Below, in pieces: positions 32,092 through 40,586 of a stretch of DNA of 40,586 nt. The DNA is taken from positions 1 through 40,586 of the forward strand of contig CADCTB010000207.1 of NCBI GenBank assembly GCA_902805665.1. The letters run 5' to 3'. Below the pieces are notes generated by a model. That model worked only from the letters and a program-made list of their open reading frames with translations, was not told the DNA's origin and made no database searches. Position 1 is the first letter of the stretch. Every line of letters starts with the position of its first letter. Both the position numbers and the translations under genes were made by a program. This DNA comes from an uncultured Acidimicrobiales bacterium (GTDB lineage Bacteria > Actinomycetota > Acidimicrobiia > Acidimicrobiales > AC-14).

Positions 32092-32122
32092 CGTCGTATA
32101 CGACGACGAGGACGCGCCGAAG

Positions 32123-32900
32123 TCATCGCCCCGGCTGGCAGGTCGGGCACCAGTAGGCGGTCCTCGACTGCTCGCCCTGGCCCCGGGACTGCACCGGTGT
32201 GTGACACCGGTGACACGGCTGGCCGGCGCGGCGGTAGACCCACCTCCTCGGTCGTCCGGTGAACGGGCGGCTCTCCCCGCTCAGCGGGCCGCTCGGGCCC
32301 AGGCTCGCACCCATGATTCGTCCGGCGGTCGACACCAGCGTGTCGAGCTCGTCGTCGGTGACCGTCGACACCGCCGTCCACGGGCTGTGGCCCTCCAGGA
32401 ACAGGGCCTCGCACCGCCAGATGTTGCCGATGCCGGCGACCACCCGCTGGTCGAGGAGAAGGTCACCGAGGGCGGTGGACGGCGGCCGCTGCCGGGCCCG
32501 CCGGCGGATCTCCGCGAAGTCGGGCGGACGGTCGAGGATGTCGGGACCGAGGGCGGACAGCGACGGGTGGCTCTTCTCGCCGCCCGGCGCCAGGAGCTCG
32601 ACGATCGGGGCGTTGAAGCACACCGCCACCCGTTCGCCGCAGGTCACCGAGACCTTGGCCTGGCTCGGTGGGCGCTGCCAGCGCTCCCCCGCGCTGTAGA
32701 CGTGCCACGACCCGGACATGCGCAGGTGGGTGTGCAGGACGTGACCGGAGTCGAAGCGCACGAGCAGGTGCTTGCCGTTGGCTTCGACCCGATCGACCGT
32801 CCGCCCCACCATGGGCGCGGCCACTGCCGTGGCCTCGGTGACCTCCCGCCCTGCCAGCCACTTCTGCAACGTCATCGCGGTGCGGAAGAGGACATCTCCC

Positions 32901-32908
<8 letters not shown>
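32123..32908 (-). CDS. nei: Formamidopyrimidine/endonuclease VIII family DNA glycosylase (Nei-like)
   Basis: A 261-residue base-excision repair enzyme that removes oxidised bases and nicks the strand. After Met removal the N terminus is P2-E3-G (MPEGDVLFRTA), with the catalytic Pro and Glu. NGKHLLVRF carries the conserved Lys. The helix-two-turn-helix is LLLDQRVVAGIGNIWRCEAL, and a C4 zinc finger closes the protein (CHRCHTPV ... YWCPTCQ). The start is a GTG at 32908 and overlaps the end of the helicase gene by 8 bp. The lhr-nei pair matches the order in Mycobacterium tuberculosis (Rv3296-Rv3297), which supports the Nei rather than Fpg assignment. Confidence 0.92.
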
Positions 32909-37463
<4,555 letters not shown>

Positions 37464-37515
37464 CGTCCCCAGGGTACGACGGGGGTGTGACTATGCCGCC
37501 GCCAGCGTCCGAGGG

Positions 37516-38577
37516 TCAGGCCACCCTGAGGCTGAGCATCTCCCTGGGCGTCCCCGGAGTGTCGACGTCGGTGTCCTCGGCGACGAGGACGTAGTTCCCC
37601 GCCTTGAGGTCGACAGTGAGGTAGAAGGTCGTCACCGGCCCCAGGTCGAAACCGCCGAAGACCACTTGTCCGGGGACCCTGGTCGCCGCCCCCTTGGCGG
37701 GCGGGGTGTCGCCCTCGAAGAGCGCGTCCAGTGCCGAGTCGAGCCGGGCGAACGTCGTCCCCGCGTTCAGCCGGGCCAGCCCTGGCTCCAGCTGCTGGCT
37801 CCCGGCCTCGGCGTCGAACCGCAGCGTGTGGCGTCCCGGGGTCAGCGTGGCCGGGCCCTCGATGGCCTTGCCCGGCGCCAGCTTGTAGGTGGCGTCGGCC
37901 GTCGGGGGGGCGGGAGCCGGGCCGGCCACGACCTCGAGCTGGTTCACCATCCCCTTGGCGAAGTGCGGCGTGCCTTCTCCTTCCGTGGGGATGAAGCAGA
38001 GCAGGGCGTAGGTGCCGGGCGTGAGGTTGGGCACCGTCACCTCCGCCGACTCGTTGGGTCCCATGAAGGCGCCGGGAAGGCCGACCTCGTCGAGCACCTC
38101 GGCGGTGGGGTCCTGCTCGCCCTGCCCGCCCGCCGCGGTGGTGGTCGTGGCGCCGGAGCCTCTTGTGGTGCTCGTGGTGGTGGCCGCCCTCGTCGTCGAC
38201 GTGGTCGACTGCCCGGGGGACTGCACAGTGGTGCTGGGCGCACCGCCACCCGGCGGACCGGCCTCGTTGAGCACCCGCTGCAGGTCGGCCATGGTCTTGC
38301 CTGGCTTCAACTTGCCCAGGCCGACCATGTGGAACTCGGTGCCCTTGTTGTTGAGCCTGAGGGTGCCGCCGGCGGTCAGCGGGCCGCTCACCTGGAAGGC
38401 GTGGTCGACCATGTCGATGGTCACCAGCGCGGCCCCTTGGGGAGCGGGCGCCGTGGTCGGAGCCTGCTGTGCGTCGCCGCCGTCGTCGTCACCGTCGTCG
38501 CCGCAAGCCACCAGGCCCAAGGCCAGTACCGCCGACAACGCCACCATTCCGGTCCTGCTGTGTCCCGAACGCCGCAT
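37516..38577 (-). CDS. Secreted lipoprotein with two beta-sandwich (cupredoxin-like) domains
   Basis: A 353-residue lipoprotein. I set the start at ATG 38577 because AGGAGG lies 8 bp upstream; Met codons at 38583 and 38595 are too close to it or inside it. The signal peptide MRRSGHSRTGMVALSAVLAL ends in lipobox LVAC with C25. An Asp-rich stretch is followed by domain A (DMVDHAFQVSGPLTAGGTLR; NKGTEFHMVGLGKL), a Thr/Ser linker of about 40 residues (for example STTSTTRAATTTSTT), then PNLTPGTYALLCFIP and a second domain B (GPATLTPGRHTLRFDAE to the end). Domains A and B look similar (G-P-x-T-x-x-x-G; later FxxLxxxLxxLFEG). Copper ligands are not complete (H, C and M are scattered), so metal binding is unproven. 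Cell-surface role unknown. Confidence 0.82.
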   Translation of the reverse strand: MRRSGHSRTGMVALSAVLALGLVACGDDGDDDGGDAQQAPTTAPAPQGAALVTIDMVDHAFQVSGPLTAGGTLRLNNKGTEFHMVGLGKLKPGKTMADLQRVLNEAGPPGGGAPSTTVQSPGQSTTSTTRAATTTSTTRGSGATTTTAAGGQGEQDPTAEVLDEVGLPGAFMGPNESAEVTVPNLTPGTYALLCFIPTEGEGTPHFAKGMVNQLEVVAGPAPAPPTADATYKLAPGKAIEGPATLTPGRHTLRFDAEAGSQQLEPGLARLNAGTTFARLDSALDALFEGDTPPAKGAATRVPGQVVFGGFDLGPVTTFYLTVDLKAGNYVLVAEDTDVDTPGTPREMLSLRVA

Positions 38578-38689
38578 CCCCATTTCCTCCTGCATCGGGT
38601 GAAACTAAGTGTGACCCGACTCTAGTCCCCCACGCCGGCCGGAGGCCGTCTCGGACAAAGAGGACTCAGGAGGCCGGTACCGTGAGTGC

Positions 38690-39556
38690 ATGCAGCACGT
38701 CCGCTGGCAGGACCGGCCCCAACTCCGCCGGCCGGTGCTCGTCGCCGCCTTCGAGGGCTGGAACGACGCCGCCGACGCCGCATCCACGGCTGCGCGCTAC
38801 CTGCGCGACCGCTGGTCGGCCCGGCCCTTCGCCTCCATCGACCCGGAGGAGTTCTACGACTTCACCGCCACCCGCCCCCAGGTCCGGCTGAGCCAGGGCA
38901 TCACCCGCAGGATCGAGTGGCCGGAGACCGAGCTGTCCTACGCCGCGCTTCCGGGCACCTCGCGTGACGTCGTCGTCCTGCTGGGCCATGAGCCTCAGCT
39001 GAAGTGGCGGACGTTCACGGAACAGGTCGTCGGCGTGGCCAAGGAGCTCGGCGTGGAGCTCGTGGTCATACTGGGCGCCCTGCTGGCCGACGTGCCCCAC
39101 ACCCGTCCGGTACGGGTCACCGGCACCGCGGCCGACGGTGAGCTGGTCCGCCGTCTCGGGCTGGGAAAGTCCACCTACGAGGGCCCCACGGGGATCGTCG
39201 GCGTGCTCCACGAGGCGTTCAGCCGGGCCCACCTCCCGTCCGCGTCACTGTGGGCCGCGGTCCCCCACTACGTGGCATCCACGCCGTCGCCCAAGGCGTC
39301 GCTGGCCCTGGTCGAGCGGGCCACCGACCTGCTGTCGAGCAGGGTGGCCACCGCCGACCTCGAGCTGGCGGTGGCCGACTACGAGCGCCAGGTGAGCGAG
39401 GTGGTGGCGGCCGACGAGGACGTGATCGCCTACGTGCGCCGGCTCGAGCTCAGCGCCGACGACGATGACGACGACGTCCCCGACCTGGAGATCGTGAGCG
39501 GCGACGCCCTGGCCGACGAGCTCGAGCGCTACCTGCGCGACCAGGGCAACGACTGA
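38690..39556 (+). CDS. PAC2 family protein
   Basis: A 288-residue protein of the PAC2 family (proteasome-assembly-chaperone-like, related to actinobacterial Rv2125-type proteins). Family marks are RRPVLVAAFEGWNDAADAAS near the N terminus, FYDFTATRP, VVVLLGHEPQLKWRTF, VVILGALLADVPHTRPVRVT and LWAAVPHYVA. A role in proteasome assembly is shown for eukaryotic relatives, but in bacteria the function is not settled. The C-terminal 60 residues are acidic (DDDDDDV). The ATG at 38690 lies 16 bp after CAGGAGG, a long spacing, but no better in-frame start exists before the conserved region. It is divergent from the lipoprotein gene across 112 bp in which I see no other gene or clear promoter. Confidence 0.9.
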   Translation: MQHVRWQDRPQLRRPVLVAAFEGWNDAADAASTAARYLRDRWSARPFASIDPEEFYDFTATRPQVRLSQGITRRIEWPETELSYAALPGTSRDVVVLLGHEPQLKWRTFTEQVVGVAKELGVELVVILGALLADVPHTRPVRVTGTAADGELVRRLGLGKSTYEGPTGIVGVLHEAFSRAHLPSASLWAAVPHYVASTPSPKASLALVERATDLLSSRVATADLELAVADYERQVSEVVAADEDVIAYVRRLELSADDDDDDVPDLEIVSGDALADELERYLRDQGND

Positions 39557-39584
39557 GCGAAACCTGCGGGAGGACTTTCGTCAG
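39553..39584. terminator. Possible convergent terminator hairpin
   Basis: CTGA(G)CGAAA - 13 nt - TTTCGTCAG can form a 9-bp stem with one bulged G between the convergent PAC2 and methyltransferase genes, overlapping both stops. The stem has several A-U pairs, so it is weaker than the other hairpins in the window. Confidence 0.35.
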
Positions 39585-40480
39585 CGGCCGCCCTCACGTC
39601 TGAGCTGCCAGACCACGACGATCGGCACGCCGGTCCAAGCCCCGGCCGTGACATGGTCTCCCACCACTCTCTGGGCAGCACGCCCGGACAGCCCCGGGCC
39701 GGGGCCGATCGTCGGCTCGACGCACTGCTCGACGACAAGACCGTTGCGGCTGAACAGCTCCAGTAGCCGGCCGTGGAAGTGCGGGTAGGCCCGGATCAGG
39801 ACCCGTCCGCCCGACGCGCTCTCGAACTGCGCGTGGTGATCCAGAAGGATGGCGAAGGGATGGACGTCGGAGATGAGCACTCGCCCGCCGACCCGGGTGA
39901 CCCGTGCCAGCTCGGCTAGTGCGGGCTCCGGATCCGGTTCGTGCTCGAGCCCGAGGGAGCACACCGTGAGGTCGCTGCTCCCCGATCGGACCGGCAACCT
40001 TGCCATGGCGCCGAGGCACAGCCGCACCTCTGGCAACCGCTGGCGCGCCGCCTCGAGCATCGCCCCAGACTGGTCGACGCCGACGACCCGGTGACCGAGC
40101 TCGGCGAGGCGGGCGAGGTGTCTGCCTGTGCCACACGCGACATCCACGGCCCGACCGGGGGACAGCCCGTCGAACAGCTCCCACATCACCGGCTGCTCGG
40201 CGTCGATGTCCGGGCCGCCGGCTCTGTCGTAGGTACCCGCGATCGAGCCGTAGCCGGTAGAGGCATCGGCTTCGACCAGTTCGTAGCCGTAGCTCCAGGG
40301 AGAATTGCCCAGTCCGACCATGGCTTGACGGATGAGCTCTATGGCGGCCTTCGCGTCCTGGTCGCTTCCGGAGAACATCGCTCGCCTCAACGCGAGCCCC
40401 GCGGTTGAGATCGCCAGTTCGCCCAGGCTGACGTGCCGCACCACCAGGGCAACGCTAGGTGCACCTTCGCCTGCGCGCAC
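39581..40480 (-). CDS. Class I SAM-dependent methyltransferase
   Basis: A protein of up to 299 residues. The methyltransferase core begins near residue 77 with YGSIAGTYDRAGG. It has motif I AVDVACGTGRHLARLAELGH followed by VVGVDQSG, motif II/III SSDLTVCSLGLEHEPD, and the post-motif block LARVTRVGGRVLISDVHP, the Methyltransf_11/UbiE-like pattern. The last 70 residues (HFHGRLLELFSRNGLVVEQC) form the usual closing strands. The start is uncertain: GTG at 40480 gives the longest form; ATG at 40378 with GAGGCG upstream would give 265 residues and keeps the whole core. The substrate is not deducible. It converges with the PAC2 gene, 24 bp apart. Confidence 0.82.
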   Translation of the reverse strand: MRAGEGAPSVALVVRHVSLGELAISTAGLALRRAMFSGSDQDAKAAIELIRQAMVGLGNSPWSYGYELVEADASTGYGSIAGTYDRAGGPDIDAEQPVMWELFDGLSPGRAVDVACGTGRHLARLAELGHRVVGVDQSGAMLEAARQRLPEVRLCLGAMARLPVRSGSSDLTVCSLGLEHEPDPEPALAELARVTRVGGRVLISDVHPFAILLDHHAQFESASGGRVLIRAYPHFHGRLLELFSRNGLVVEQCVEPTIGPGPGLSGRAAQRVVGDHVTAGAWTGVPIVVVWQLRREGGR

Positions 40481-40511
40481 CGAGTTGTCCGGCGGATGAA
40501 CCGGAGCTCTG

Positions 40512-40586
40512 ATGTCCCCGGTGGGCGGCGACCAGACGATCGCGATGAAGGTCTACCCGTCGGCGATGAGGGATCTCACGCTCTGG
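40512..40586 (+). CDS. Possible start of a gene cut by the window edge
   Basis: From the ATG at 40512 the frame stays open to the window end for 25 codons (MSPVGGDQTIAMKVYPSAMR and on). No Shine-Dalgarno is clear and no family is recognisable. It could be the 5' end of a real gene, since it is divergent from the methyltransferase, or just chance in GC-rich DNA. Confidence 0.2.
   Translation, partial: MSPVGGDQTIAMKVYPSAMRDLTLW

Overview
The window is very GC-rich (roughly 70% by eye) and densely coded on both strands. It uses many GTG starts and shows 4-17 bp gene overlaps. It carries mycothiol-type DinB/MDMPI proteins, a DUF222/HNH fragment, an lhr-nei pair, a PAC2 protein and an AAA/TPR-linked class III cyclase repertoire. 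Together these point to an actinobacterium, most likely a deep-branching one such as Acidimicrobiia; that placement is inference. I saw no tRNA, rRNA, CRISPR array, transposase or phage gene, so this reads as an ordinary chromosomal segment.

Left part (1-10.4 kb): an HNH endonuclease tail; a divergent pair (wHTH/DUF2087 regulator and DUF899 thioredoxin-like protein); a two-domain VOC protein; a P450 followed by a B12-binding radical SAM enzyme on the minus strand; an apolipoprotein N-acyltransferase homologue whose catalytic Cys is a Ser; an Hsp20 gene whose promoter and a perfect inverted repeat lie inside the end of that ORF; and a tight glycosyltransferase / methyltransferase / alpha-toroid operon.

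Middle part (10.4-27.5 kb) is the most unusual. A papain-like cysteine peptidase with a long structured leader and an MBL-fold hydrolase (plus strand) face a minus-strand run. That run encodes, in transcription order, an SthA-like flavoprotein, a VioB-type ferritin-like protein, a GNAT/ADP-forming acyl-CoA synthetase fusion (Pat-like), a strong hairpin, a small peptide (85 aa), a heme-oxygenase-like diiron protein, a zinc-ribbon/cyclase/AAA/TPR protein of 1069 aa, a second small peptide (76 aa) and a cyclic-nucleotide-binding protein. The two small proteins are paralogues: both have AFVxDP, LAExS and a terminal LLF. A second cyclase-AAA protein (1082 aa) is divergently transcribed from the flavoprotein. 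My reading is a cyclic-nucleotide signalling module (cyclase, cNMP reader and possibly an MBL phosphodiesterase) interleaved with two small peptides and metal-dependent oxidases. I do not recognise this as a described system.

Right part (27.5-40.6 kb): a coupled MFS / CBS-citrate synthase / GNAT operon, a DesVI/TylM1-like N-methyltransferase, a TIGR03086-like protein, the actinobacterial lhr-nei DNA-repair pair (Lhr with a short 27-bp tandem repeat), a two-domain lipoprotein, a PAC2 protein and a class I methyltransferase at the right edge.
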